DNA from: Mitsuaria sp. WAJ17
GTDB taxonomy: Bacteria; Pseudomonadota; Gammaproteobacteria; Burkholderiales; Burkholderiaceae_C
Direction: 5' to 3'
Assembly (NCBI RefSeq): GCF_014174515.1
Contig: NZ_JACJUG010000005.1
Coordinates: forward strand, 124,001-188,000
DNA: 64,000 bases
In this document: positions 40,079-48,594 of the stretch, one piece after another
How positions within the stretch are numbered: position 1 is the first letter of the stretch
Layout of the letters: each line of letters starts with the position of its first letter
Translations under genes and position numbers: made by a program
The notes under the pieces: model-generated
Databases searched by the model: none
What the model was told of the DNA's origin: nothing
Seen by the model: the letters and a program-made list of their open reading frames with translations, nothing else

Positions 40079-41803
40079 TCAGGCCACGACCTCGCGCGCC
40101 ATGACTTCCGGCGCGCTGACGCCCAGCACCGCCAGGGCATTGCGGATCACCTGGCGGGTGGCTGCCAGCAGGGCCACGCGGGCACGGGTCAGCTCGGGGG
40201 CCTGGTCCAGCACGCGCTCGGCGGCGTAGTAGCTGTGATAAGCGCCGGAGAGATCGCGCAGGTAGAAGGCCACGTCGTGCGGGGCCAGGTCTTGCGCGGC
40301 GCTGCTGAGCATGCGCGGGTAGTCCGCCAGCTTGAGCATCAGCGCGGCTTCGGTGGGCGCCGTCAGAAGGCTGAGGTCGGCGCCGGCCAGGCCGGCCTCA
40401 TCGCCGCCCTGCTCGGCCCACTTGCGGATCACCGAGCAGATGCGCGCATGGGCGTATTGCACGTAGAACACCGGGTTCTCGTCGTTCTGCTTCAGGGCCA
40501 GATCCACGTCGAAGGTGAACTCGGTGTCGGCCTTGCGACTGATCAGGAAGAAGCGCACGGCGTCGCGGCTGGTCCAGTCGATCAGGTCGCGCAGGGTCAC
40601 ATAGGAGCCGGCGCGCTTGGAGATCTTGACCTCCTCGCCGTTCCTCATGACCGTGACCATCTTGTGCAGGATGTAGTCCGGGAAGCCCTGCGGAATGCCC
40701 AGGCTCTGCGCCTGCAGACCGCCGCGCACGCGGGCGATGGTGCCGTGGTGGTCGGTGCCCTGGATGTTGATGCACTGGGTGTAGCCGCGCCCGAACTTGT
40801 TGACGTGGTAGGCCACGTCCGGCACGAAATAGGTGAAGCCGCCCTCGCGCTTGCGCATCACCCGGTCCTGGTCGTCGCCATAGTCCGTCGAGCGGAACCA
40901 CAGTGCGCCGTCCTTCTCGTAGGTCTTGCCGCTGTCGATCATGCGCTGCACCGCGGCTTCGAGCTGGCCGTTGGCATAGACGCTGGATTCAAGGAAGTAG
41001 TTGTCGAACCTGAGGCCGAAGGCCTGCAGGTCCAGGTCCTGCTCGTGGCGCAGATAGGCCACGGCGAACTGGCGAATGCCGTCGAGGTCCTCTACATCGC
41101 CCGAGGCTGTGAACTCACGGTCATCGGCCTTGACCGTTTCCTTGCGCCGGAAGGCGTCGGCGATGTCCTGGATGTAGTCGCCGTTGTAGAACTTCTTGGT
41201 GTCGGGATGGTCGGGATCGGTGGGCCAGCAGGCGTCGCCTGGCTTGAAGCCCTTGAGCCGCAACTGCGTGGAGTGGGCCAGCGTGGCGATCTGCACGCCC
41301 GCGTCGTTGTAGTAGAACTCCCGGGTCACATCGTGGCCCTGGGTCTTGAGCAGCGAGCAGATCGCATCACCCAGCGCGGCCTGGCGGGCATGGCCCACGT
41401 GCAGCGGGCCGGTCGGGTTGGCCGAGACGAACTCGATCATCACGTGCTTGCCGGTTGCCGGACGGTCGCCGAAATGGCTGCCGGCGCCCAGCACCTCGGC
41501 AATGACCGCCTGCTTGGCTGCATCCTTGAGGCGGATGTTGATGAAGCCCGGGCCGGCGATCTCCATCGCCGAGACCCAGCGCTCGAAGGCCGGACTGGCC
41601 TGCAGCTTCTGGATCAGCTGCTCGGCCAGCGCGCGCGGGTTGGCCTTCAGCGGTCGCGCCAGCTGCATGGCGGCCGTACAGGCCAGGTCGCCATGGCTGG
41701 CCTGCTTGGGCGATTCGAAGGCCGGGGCCAGGGTGGCCTCGGGGCTGAGAGTGTGGATGGCCTCGCCCAGGGCGGCGAGCAGTTCCTGCTTGGCTTGGAT
41801 CAT
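40079..41803 (-). CDS. argS: Arginyl-tRNA synthetase
   Basis: A 574-residue class I synthetase. The N-terminal Add1 domain precedes the HIGH-type motif in [20 protein letters not shown]. The KMSKS position reads [11 protein letters not shown], a normal ArgRS variant. The C-terminal DALR anticodon-binding domain is complete ([11 protein letters not shown]). The ATG at 41803 lies seven bases downstream of a -10 element and has no ribosome binding site, so the mRNA is probably leaderless; longer in-frame starts would lie within the promoter. A near copy of the dispersed repeat is inside the gene at 40281-40295. Confidence 0.96.
   Translation of the reverse strand: MIQAKQELLAALGEAIHTLSPEATLAPAFESPKQASHGDLACTAAMQLARPLKANPRALAEQLIQKLQASPAFERWVSAMEIAGPGFINIRLKDAAKQAVIAEVLGAGSHFGDRPATGKHVMIEFVSANPTGPLHVGHARQAALGDAICSLLKTQGHDVTREFYYNDAGVQIATLAHSTQLRLKGFKPGDACWPTDPDHPDTKKFYNGDYIQDIADAFRRKETVKADDREFTASGDVEDLDGIRQFAVAYLRHEQDLDLQAFGLRFDNYFLESSVYANGQLEAAVQRMIDSGKTYEKDGALWFRSTDYGDDQDRVMRKREGGFTYFVPDVAYHVNKFGRGYTQCINIQGTDHHGTIARVRGGLQAQSLGIPQGFPDYILHKMVTVMRNGEEVKISKRAGSYVTLRDLIDWTSRDAVRFFLISRKADTEFTFDVDLALKQNDENPVFYVQYAHARICSVIRKWAEQGGDEAGLAGADLSLLTAPTEAALMLKLADYPRMLSSAAQDLAPHDVAFYLRDLSGAYHSYYAAERVLDQAPELTRARVALLAATRQVIRNALAVLGVSAPEVMAREVVA
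40281..40295 (+). repeat. Dispersed repeat, one-mismatch copy 6
   Basis: GGGGCCAGGTCTTGC inside argS; one mismatch (C for T) to the 14-base form. Confidence 0.55.
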
Positions 41804-41810
41804 GGGCGCG

Positions 41811-41816
41811 ATTCTA
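41811..41816 (-). promoter_or_regulatory. argS -10 element, possibly giving a leaderless mRNA
   Basis: TAGAAT on the minus strand, then CGCGCCC, then ATG. The spacing of seven bases is identical to leuS, and the discriminator is GC rich. Confidence 0.5.
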
Positions 41817-41943
41817 CGAAACCCCCCGCCCCGCACCCGGGCCCGGGTGCTTGTGCCATCGCGGAACAGCTGTTGCCTGGGCCTGTTACTGCCTGTTCAC
41901 GGTCTTGCCTCGCCTGGGGGCCTGGGGCAGGATACGAGCCGTC

Positions 41944-43344
41944 ATGAGCATTGACTCCCGCACACTCGCCAGTTCCGTGCCGTCCGCGGGCTCCGATGCC
42001 CTGGGCCCGATCTCCTCCCGGGACCTCCCCGCCTACATCGGCAAGTACAAGGTGCTGCGCCAGCTGGGCGAAGGCGCCACCAGCGACGTCTTCCTGGCCC
42101 TGGACGAGTTCCGCGGCCTGGAGGTGGCCATCAAGCGCCAGCGCGCCTGGGCCAGCCAGCAACGCGAATCGGCGGAAGGGCAGATCAGCTGGCGCTTCTT
42201 CGCCGCCGAGGCCGCGCTGGCCGGCCGGCTGCAGCACCCGAACGTGGTCCAGATCCTGGACGCCGTGCCCGACGCCGACGCCCCCTTCCTGGTGATGGAG
42301 TACGTGCCCGGCGTCACCCTCAAGAGCTTCTGCCGCAGCGACCGCCTGCTGCCCCTGGACCAGATCGTGGAGCTGGGCTTCAAGTGCGCCATGGCCCTGG
42401 GCTATGTATTCCGCCAGGGCGTCATCCACCGCGACGTCAAGCCGGCCAATCTGCTGGCCGTGCTGGACACCCAGGGGCAGGTGACCGATGTCAAGGTCAG
42501 CGACTTCGGCAGCGCCCTGAACCTCAATGCCGACCAGACCCAGATCCATCGCGTGGGATCCCTGGCCTACATGCCGCCGGAGCAGATCGAGGGTGGCGAT
42601 GTCGGCTGCCAGGCCGACATCTACGCTCTGGGCGCCGTGCTCTATCACCTGATCGCCGGCCGCCCCCCCTTCGACGCGCCCAACCAGATGGCGCTGATGC
42701 ACCAGATCTACCACCAGGTGCCCCAGCCGCTGACCGATCTGAGGGGTGGAGTGACGGCCGAGCTGGACGCCGTCATCCAGAAGGCCCTGTCCAAGCACCC
42801 GGCCGAACGCTACGCCGACTGGGACAGCTTCGCCACCGCCCTGTCCGAGCTCGTGGCGAAGCAACTGGTGCCGCTGGCGCGGCTGTACGAGGTCAAGGAC
42901 TCGGAGCGCTTCAACCTCGCGCGCGGCCTGGAGTTCTTCGCCGGCTTCGGGGATGTGGAGCTGTGGGAGGTAGTGCACCGCGCCAAGTGGCGCCGCTACC
43001 CCGAGGGCCATGCACTCTACAAGAAGGGCCAGGAGGGCAACAGCTTCCACATCATCGCCGCGGGTGAGGTGGAGGTCTTCCGGGACGGCCAGCAGGTCGC
43101 GACCCTGGGCACCGGCACCTCGGTGGGCGAGATGGCCTATCTGGCGCCCAACCCGGAACTGCGCCGTCACAGCACGGACATCCGCGTGACCGAGGTCTGC
43201 ACGACGATTTCCTTCACGCCCGAGTCCCTGGCCCTGCTGAGCCCCGAATGCCAGCACCGCTTCGACCGGGCCTTCATCCAGGTCCTGGTGCGGCGCCTGC
43301 ATGCCGCGCACGAGAGCATGGCCCATCCACGAAGGATCCTCTGA
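41944..43344 (+). CDS. Serine/threonine protein kinase with C-terminal cyclic-nucleotide-binding domain
   Basis: A 466-residue cytoplasmic protein. The Hanks-type kinase domain spans about 35-300: LGEGATSDVFLA (glycine loop), VAIKRQ (Lys), VIHRDVKPANLL (catalytic Asp), VKVSDFGSAL (Mg Asp) and MPPEQIEG (APE-like). A cNMP-binding domain fills about 340-450 (GNSFHIIAAGEVEVFRDGQ, then a phosphate-cassette-like GTSVGEMAYLAPN). No membrane helix or extracellular sensor is present, unlike PknB. cNMP control of kinase activity is inferred from the fusion, as in eukaryotic PKG. Substrates are unknown. The downstream gene encodes an exported PsiF-repeat protein. Confidence 0.92.
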   Translation: MSIDSRTLASSVPSAGSDALGPISSRDLPAYIGKYKVLRQLGEGATSDVFLALDEFRGLEVAIKRQRAWASQQRESAEGQISWRFFAAEAALAGRLQHPNVVQILDAVPDADAPFLVMEYVPGVTLKSFCRSDRLLPLDQIVELGFKCAMALGYVFRQGVIHRDVKPANLLAVLDTQGQVTDVKVSDFGSALNLNADQTQIHRVGSLAYMPPEQIEGGDVGCQADIYALGAVLYHLIAGRPPFDAPNQMALMHQIYHQVPQPLTDLRGGVTAELDAVIQKALSKHPAERYADWDSFATALSELVAKQLVPLARLYEVKDSERFNLARGLEFFAGFGDVELWEVVHRAKWRRYPEGHALYKKGQEGNSFHIIAAGEVEVFRDGQQVATLGTGTSVGEMAYLAPNPELRRHSTDIRVTEVCTTISFTPESLALLSPECQHRFDRAFIQVLVRRLHAAHESMAHPRRIL

Positions 43345-43403
43345 GCGCGGTCAACCGGAAGACCTCGCCAGGCATTGAGTTCCCACGGCGCCACCCATCT
43401 CAG

Positions 43404-43417
43404 GCAAGACCTGACCC
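43404..43417 (-). repeat. Dispersed 14-base repeat, copy 7
   Basis: Exact copy in reverse orientation in the gap between the kinase gene and the PsiF gene. Confidence 0.8.
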
Positions 43418-43493
43418 CGGCGCCTCCCGACAGCAGTTCCAGGCAGTACCCATTGTTGTTCCCGAAGTCCACAAGCAGGAAGGCAGTTCCACC

Positions 43494-43874
43494 ATGAAGA
43501 AGTCCCTCTCCCTACTGGCCCTGAGCCTCGCGCTGGGCGCCGCCCACTTCAGTGCCCATGCTGGCTGCGATGAGCAGGCCGCCGAGAAGAAGCTGGCCGG
43601 TGCGGCCAAGACCAGCTTCCTGAAGAAGTGCAACGCCGACGCCGGAGCCTCCAACGGATGCGACGCCAAGGCGGCCGAGAAGAAGCTGGCAGGCGCTGCC
43701 AAGACCAGTTTTCTGAAGAAATGCAATGCCGATGCCGCTGGCGGCGGCGCCGCTGCCGAGGCCAAGCCCGACCCGGCCGTCGCCTGCGAGGCCAAGGCCG
43801 CAGAGAAGAAGCTGGCAGGCGCTGCCAAGAACAGCTTCGTCAAGAAGTGCGCGGCGGACGCCGCCAAGGGCTGA
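43494..43874 (+). CDS. Exported protein with three PsiF repeats
   Basis: A 126-residue protein. The signal peptide ends at SAHA (about 23). The mature part is three 26-residue units beginning at C25, C56 and C98, each with the pattern Cx3AAEKKLAGAAKxSFxKKC and so two cysteines per unit. This is the PsiF repeat (E. coli phosphate-starvation-inducible PsiF has two). The function of PsiF is unknown. Ala/Gly-rich linkers of 5 and 16 residues separate the units. The ATG at 43494 is chosen because it starts the signal peptide. A weak terminator follows. Confidence 0.85.
   Translation: MKKSLSLLALSLALGAAHFSAHAGCDEQAAEKKLAGAAKTSFLKKCNADAGASNGCDAKAAEKKLAGAAKTSFLKKCNADAAGGGAAAEAKPDPAVACEAKAAEKKLAGAAKNSFVKKCAADAAKG
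43566..43862 (+). repeat. Three tandem 78-base PsiF units
   Basis: Units at 43566-43643, 43659-43736 and 43785-43862 encode almost the same 26 residues. Units two and three share long stretches of identical DNA, including synonymous sites, which suggests recent duplication within the gene. Confidence 0.85.
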
Positions 43875-43900
43875 CCCCCTCTCGATCCGCTGAAAGCCGA

Positions 43901-43923
43901 AGGCCCGCTGCATGCGGGCCTTT
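43901..43923 (+). terminator. Terminator between the PsiF gene and the DUF2214 gene
   Basis: AGGCCCGC-TGCAT-GCGGGCC followed by only TTT. It is a modest intrinsic terminator at the meeting point of two convergent genes. Confidence 0.6.
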
Positions 43924-43943
43924 GCTCGTGGGGCCGCGTGTAT

Positions 43944-44399
43944 TCAGCGCGTCAGTATGCCCCGCGCCAGCATGGCCCCAAGGACGGGGAAGACCAGGAT
44001 CAGGTGCGCCTGGATCATCACCAGGCGGCGCGTCGAGGCAATCTCGGCGGCCTCGGGCAGGCGCCCGTCCGCGGCCATCTGGCGGCCCCAGCGGCGGAAG
44101 GTCAGCGTGGGCTTGATGGACAGGATCCCCACGAGCACGAACAGCGTCAGCTTGGCATGCAGCAAGGGCTGGCCCCAGTACCAGGCCGAGCCCTTCATGC
44201 CCAGAAAGGCCCGCATCAGGCCGGAGGCCAGCACCGCCAGCGCGGCAATGCCGTAGATCAGGTCCACCCGCTGCAGGCGCTTCACCACCGCGGCATTGAG
44301 CCACTCGACGCGGCACAGCGCCGCCTCGCTGCTGATGAAGACCACCAGGGTCAGGATGGACAGCCAGTGAAAGATGGCCAGGCCGGTCTCGAGCACCAT
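43944..44399 (-). CDS. DUF2214 family membrane protein
   Basis: A 151-residue inner-membrane protein with four predicted helices, beginning MVLETGLAIFHWLSILTLVVFISSEAALCR, quoted here only in part by its family core HWLSILTLVVF. Conserved family features include the SSEAALCR segment and a Lys/Arg-rich loop (KPTLTFRRWGRQ). The function is unknown. The ATG at 44399 has AGGGGAG eight bases upstream; a longer in-frame start at 44435 is less likely. It is convergent with the PsiF gene. Confidence 0.82.
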   Translation of the reverse strand: MVLETGLAIFHWLSILTLVVFISSEAALCRVEWLNAAVVKRLQRVDLIYGIAALAVLASGLMRAFLGMKGSAWYWGQPLLHAKLTLFVLVGILSIKPTLTFRRWGRQMAADGRLPEAAEIASTRRLVMIQAHLILVFPVLGAMLARGILTR

Positions 44400-44440
44400 C
44401 GACGCACTCCCCTGAATTGCGATGTCAGCCAACAAAAAAG

Positions 44441-45376
44441 TCAGGCGGAGTGTGCCTCAGAAGTGCGGTCCAGGCGCTGCCAGTACTCCGCGCTGCCATA
44501 GTGGTGTTTGAGGAAATCGATCCACAGCCGCACCCGCAGGGGCAGGTGCTTGCGCTGCGGGATCAGGGCGTAGATGCCATTGGGCGGCGCGGCGAACTCG
44601 TCCAGCACCGAGACCAGCCGCCCCGCGGCGACATCCGCCTCCACCTCCCAAGTGCTGCGCCAGGCCAGGCCCAGGCCGGCCAGGCACCAGTCGTGCAGCA
44701 CCTGCCCGTCGCTGCAGTCCAGCCGGCCCACGGGGCGGATGTACTGCAGTTGTCCATCCACGGTGAAGGCCCAGCCGCGCGACTGGCTGGCATCGGAGCT
44801 CAGCACCAGGCAGGCATGGCGGACCAGCTCGTCCGGGTGCTGTGGGGCACCGGCGCGCTTCAGATAGCCCGGTGCACCCACGCAGAGGCGGCGGTTGTCC
44901 GCCAGGCGCATGCTGACCAGGCTGGAGTCAGCGAGGTCGCCCACGCGCACGGCGCAGTCGAAGCCCTCGTGCACGATGTCCACCACGCGATCCGAGAGGT
45001 TGAGGGACAGCGAGACGTCCGGATGCTGGGCAAGGAAGTCCGGCACCAGGGGCGCCACATGGCGGCGACCGAAGCCGGCCGGCGCAGTGATGCGCAGATG
45101 GCCGCTGGCCTTGACGCCGCCAGCGCTGACGCTGGCCTCGGCATTGGCGAAGTCCACCAGCAGGCGCTGGCAGTCCTCCAGGAAGGCGGTGCCCTCATGC
45201 GTCAGCGAGAGCCGGCGGGTGGTGCGCAGCAGCAGCTTCACGCCAAGACGCTCCTCCAGCGCGTCGATGCGCCGCCCCATCACCGCGGGCGCCACGCCTT
45301 CCGCCTGCGCGGCGGCGGTGAGGCTGCCCTTGGTCGCCACGGCGACAAAGGATTCCATCTGTTTGAGCCGGTCCAT
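44441..45376 (-). CDS. LysR family transcriptional regulator
   Basis: A 311-residue LysR protein with helix-turn-helix (FVAVATKGSLTAAAQAEGVAP, LLLRTTRRLSLTHEGTAFL) and effector-binding domain. The ATG at 45376 gives the usual MDRLKQMESFVAV start. It is divergent from the haloacid dehalogenase-glcB pair with a 218-base gap, so it is the natural candidate regulator of that pair. The gap contains a dyad, TTTC-N7-GAAA at 45464-45478, that fits a LysR box (T-N11-A). Confidence 0.9.
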   Translation of the reverse strand: MDRLKQMESFVAVATKGSLTAAAQAEGVAPAVMGRRIDALEERLGVKLLLRTTRRLSLTHEGTAFLEDCQRLLVDFANAEASVSAGGVKASGHLRITAPAGFGRRHVAPLVPDFLAQHPDVSLSLNLSDRVVDIVHEGFDCAVRVGDLADSSLVSMRLADNRRLCVGAPGYLKRAGAPQHPDELVRHACLVLSSDASQSRGWAFTVDGQLQYIRPVGRLDCSDGQVLHDWCLAGLGLAWRSTWEVEADVAAGRLVSVLDEFAAPPNGIYALIPQRKHLPLRVRLWIDFLKHHYGSAEYWQRLDRTSEAHSA

Positions 45377-45463
45377 GCGCCGCATTCTGCGCCCACCCAC
45401 GCTCAATGATGGCAATGCCTCGACAAATGTTGGATTTACACCTATGCAGGGTTGCAATCCTCA

Positions 45464-45478
45464 TTTCGCTGAATGAAA
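45464..45478. promoter_or_regulatory. Possible LysR-type binding site
   Basis: TTTC-GCTGAAT-GAAA contains T-N11-A with dyad symmetry. It lies roughly midway in the divergent gap between the LysR gene and the dehalogenase gene. Confidence 0.35.
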
Positions 45479-45582
45479 GGTGATCTCTCCAAGTGGAATC
45501 AACGCCAAAAGCGTCTGGATCTTTGCGTTTTGATCATGAATCTTCGTGTGTGCAACGCAGCAATCCCGGCCTTGTTTGGGCC

Positions 45583-45588
45583 TAAATT
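45583..45588 (+). promoter_or_regulatory. Possible -10 of the dehalogenase-glcB operon
   Basis: TAAATT followed by GGCGGC and then ATG, with a six-base gap like that of leuS and argS. The match to the consensus is weaker. Confidence 0.3.
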
Positions 45589-45594
45589 GGCGGC

Positions 45595-46284
45595 ATGACC
45601 CAGCCCACCGTCCGCGCCGTGCTCTTTGACGCCTATGGCACGCTCTTTGACGTGCACAGCGTCGCGCTGATGGCAGAGCAGCTCTTTCCCGGCCAGGGTC
45701 AGGCGCTCTCGCAACGCTGGCGGGACAAGCAGATCGAGTACAGCCGCCTGTGCTCCATGAGCGGCCAGTACCAGCCTTTCTGGGACCTCACCCGCGCCGC
45801 GCTGCGCCACGCCTGCCTCAGCCTGAAGCTCACGCCTGGCCAGGCGAGTGAGGAGCGGCTGATGAACGAATACCGCCACCTCAGCGCCTTCCCCGAGAAC
45901 CGCGAGGTTCTGCATCACTTGCAGGCCCGCGGCGTGCGCGCTGGCATCCTCAGCAATGGCGACCCCGGCATGCTGCAGGTCGCCGTGCAGAGCGCCGGCC
46001 TTGCGCCCTGGCTGAACCCGGTGCTGAGCGTGCACGAGACCCGCCGCTACAAGACCGACCCCGCCGCCTACGCCCTGGGCCCGGCCGCCCTGGGCCTGGC
46101 GGCGCGCGAGATCCTCTTCGTCTCCAGCAATGCCTGGGACGCCCTGGGCGCCACCTGGTACGGCTACACCACGCTGTGGGTCAACCGCCAGGGCCAGCCG
46201 CGCGAGCAGCTGGGCCCTGCCCCGCATCACGAGGCCAGCTCGCTGCGCGGTGTGCTGGCCCTCTTTCCCGACACCCTTTCCTGA
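45595..46284 (+). CDS. (S)-2-haloacid dehalogenase, type II
   Basis: A 229-residue HAD-superfamily enzyme that replaces halogen by hydroxyl in 2-haloacids. The active-site set of L-2-haloacid dehalogenase is complete: nucleophile Asp and Thr in FDAYGTLFD, Arg in RWRDKQIEYSRL, Ser-Asn in ILSNGDP, Lys and Tyr in YKTDPAAY (Lys+6 = Tyr), and SSNAWDALGA. The family length is normal. The stop is 30 bases before malate synthase G, suggesting an operon. Haloacetate would give glycolate, one oxidation from the substrate of GlcB. Confidence 0.9.
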   Translation: MTQPTVRAVLFDAYGTLFDVHSVALMAEQLFPGQGQALSQRWRDKQIEYSRLCSMSGQYQPFWDLTRAALRHACLSLKLTPGQASEERLMNEYRHLSAFPENREVLHHLQARGVRAGILSNGDPGMLQVAVQSAGLAPWLNPVLSVHETRRYKTDPAAYALGPAALGLAAREILFVSSNAWDALGATWYGYTTLWVNRQGQPREQLGPAPHHEASSLRGVLALFPDTLS

Positions 46285-46314
46285 CTCACTTCCTTTGTCT
46301 TCACGAGGTTTGCC

Positions 46315-48507
46315 ATGAACGCACGCACCACCCTCCACCGCCTGCAGGTCGATAGCCGCCTGGCCGCCTTCATCGACCAGGAGGTCCTGCCCGGCACCGG
46401 GGTGGACCGCGCCGCCTTCTGGGCCGGCTTCGACGCCTTGGTCCACGATCTGGCGCCCAGGAACGCCGCCCTGCTGGCCGAGCGCGACCGCATCCAGGCC
46501 GCGATGGACCAATGGCACAGCGCCCACCCCGGCCCCATCACCGACATGCCGGCCTACCAGGCCTTCCTGAAGGAGCTGGGCTACCTGGTGCCCGTGCCCG
46601 AGCGAGTGCAGGCCAGCACCGCCAACGTCGATGCCGAGCTGGCCACACAGGCCGGCCCGCAGCTGGTGGTGCCCATCCTCAATGCCCGCTATGCGCTGAA
46701 CGCGGCCAACGCGCGCTGGGGCTCGCTCTACGACGCACTCTACGGCACGGACGCCATCCCCGAGGCCGACGGCGCCGAGCGCGCGGGCGCCTACAACCCG
46801 GTTCGCGGCGCCAAGGTCATCGCCTTCGCCCGCCAGGTGCTGGACCAGGCTGCGCCCCTGGCCGGCGCTTCCCACAGGGATGCCACCGGCTACCGCGTCG
46901 AGAACGGCCACCTGGTCGTGAGCCTCGCTGGCGGTGCCACCACGGGCCTGCAGGATGCCGCCCAGTTCGCCGGCTACCAGGGCGGGGCCAACGCCCCCAG
47001 CAGCGTGCTGCTGGTCCACCACGGCCTGCACCTGGACATCCAGATCGACCGCAGCACCGCCATCGGCAAGACCGACGCCGCCGGCATCGCCGACGTGGTG
47101 ATGGAAGCCGCCTTGTCCACCATCCTGGACCTGGAAGACTCCGTGGCCGCCGTGGATGCCGAGGACAAGCTGCTGGCCTACCGCAACTGGCTGGGCATCC
47201 AGCGCGGCACGCTGACCGAGGAAGTCGCCAAGGGCGGCAAGACCTTCGTGCGCCGCCTCAACGCCGACCGCCGCTACACCGCCCCCGCCGGGGGCGAGCT
47301 CGTGCTGCATGGCCGCTCGCTGATGTTCGTGCGCAATGTGGGCCACCTGATGACCAACCCGGCCATCCTGTGGGACGGGGAGAAGGAGATCCCCGAGGGC
47401 ATCATGGACGCAGTCATCACCACCGCCATCGCGCTGCATGACCTGAAGCAGCTCTCCGGCAGCGGCTTGCGCAACTCGCGGCGCGGCTCCATCTACATCG
47501 TCAAGCCCAAGATGCACGGCCCGGCCGAGGTGGGTTTTGCCAGCGAGCTCTTCGGCCGCGTCGAGCAGCTGCTGGGCCTGCCGGACAGCACCGTCAAGCT
47601 GGGCATCATGGACGAGGAGCGCCGCACCTCGGTCAACCTCAAGGCCTGCATCGCGGCGGCGGCCAGCCGCGTGGCCTTCATCAACACCGGCTTCCTGGAC
47701 CGCACCGGCGACGAGATGCACACCGCCATGCTGGCCGGCCCCATGCTGCGCAAGGGCGACATGAAGACCAGCCCCTGGATCCAGGCCTATGAACGCAGCA
47801 ATGTGCTGGTGGGCCTGGCCTGCGGCCTGCGCGGACGCGCCCAGATCGGCAAGGGCATGTGGGCCATGCCGGATCTGATGGCCGCCATGCTGGAGCAGAA
47901 GATCGCCCATCCCAAGGCCGGCGCCAATACCGCCTGGGTCCCGAGCCCCACCGCCGCCACGCTGCACGCCCTGCACTACCACCAGGTCAGCGTGGCCGCC
48001 GTGCAGCAGGAACTCGAGAAGACCGACGAGTCCGCCGAGCGCGCCGGCATCCTGGAGAGACTGCTGACCATCCCTGTGGCCGCAAGCCCGAACTGGAGCG
48101 CCGCCGAGCGCCAGCAGGAGCTGGACAACAACGTCCAGGGCATCCTCGGCTATGTGGTGCGCTGGGTCGACCAGGGTGTGGGCTGCTCCAAGGTGCCGGA
48201 CATCCACAACGTCGGCCTCATGGAAGACCGCGCCACGCTGCGCATCTCCAGCCAGCACATCGCCAACTGGCTGCACCACGGTGTGGTGAGCGAGGCCCAG
48301 GTGCGCGAGACCTTTGCACGCATGGCCGCGGTCGTGGACCAGCAAAACGCCGGCGACCCCGCCTACAAGTCCCTGGCGGCGAACCCGCAGGGCGCTGCCT
48401 TCCAGGCCGCGCTGGACCTGGTCTTCAAAGGCAAGGAACAGCCCAGCGGCTATACCGAGCCCCTGCTGCACGCCTGGCGCCTGAAGGTCAAGGCCGGCCA
48501 GGCCTGA
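46315..48507 (+). CDS. glcB: Malate synthase G
   Basis: A 730-residue monomeric malate synthase condensing glyoxylate with acetyl-CoA. Motifs include [44 protein letters not shown] (metal-binding acid residues), [37 protein letters not shown] and [12 protein letters not shown]. The length matches E. coli GlcB (723). It is downstream of the dehalogenase and upstream of a strong bidirectional terminator. Glycolate oxidase genes are not in the window. Confidence 0.97.
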   Translation: MNARTTLHRLQVDSRLAAFIDQEVLPGTGVDRAAFWAGFDALVHDLAPRNAALLAERDRIQAAMDQWHSAHPGPITDMPAYQAFLKELGYLVPVPERVQASTANVDAELATQAGPQLVVPILNARYALNAANARWGSLYDALYGTDAIPEADGAERAGAYNPVRGAKVIAFARQVLDQAAPLAGASHRDATGYRVENGHLVVSLAGGATTGLQDAAQFAGYQGGANAPSSVLLVHHGLHLDIQIDRSTAIGKTDAAGIADVVMEAALSTILDLEDSVAAVDAEDKLLAYRNWLGIQRGTLTEEVAKGGKTFVRRLNADRRYTAPAGGELVLHGRSLMFVRNVGHLMTNPAILWDGEKEIPEGIMDAVITTAIALHDLKQLSGSGLRNSRRGSIYIVKPKMHGPAEVGFASELFGRVEQLLGLPDSTVKLGIMDEERRTSVNLKACIAAAASRVAFINTGFLDRTGDEMHTAMLAGPMLRKGDMKTSPWIQAYERSNVLVGLACGLRGRAQIGKGMWAMPDLMAAMLEQKIAHPKAGANTAWVPSPTAATLHALHYHQVSVAAVQQELEKTDESAERAGILERLLTIPVAASPNWSAAERQQELDNNVQGILGYVVRWVDQGVGCSKVPDIHNVGLMEDRATLRISSQHIANWLHHGVVSEAQVRETFARMAAVVDQQNAGDPAYKSLAANPQGAAFQAALDLVFKGKEQPSGYTEPLLHAWRLKVKAGQA

Positions 48508-48544
48508 CCCCGACCGCCGGGCCGCTACAGGGACCCGGCCCATG

Positions 48545-48573
48545 AAAAAAGGGCGACCCGAGGGTCGCCCTTT
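48545..48573. terminator. Bidirectional terminator between glcB and the S9 peptidase gene
   Basis: GGGCGACCC-GA-GGGTCGCCC flanked by AAAAAA on the left and TTT on the right. It serves the minus-strand peptidase gene best and glcB moderately. Confidence 0.85.
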
Positions 48574-48594
48574 GCCTTGGCGGATCGAACCGGA

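Noticed and set aside
43566..43862. CRISPR-like repeats
   Set aside because: The repeated units are in-frame protein repeats of a PsiF protein with short linkers, and no cas genes are near.
45499..48543. Open frame of about 1000 codons antisense to the dehalogenase and glcB
   Set aside because: It covers two certain genes and shows only shadow composition.
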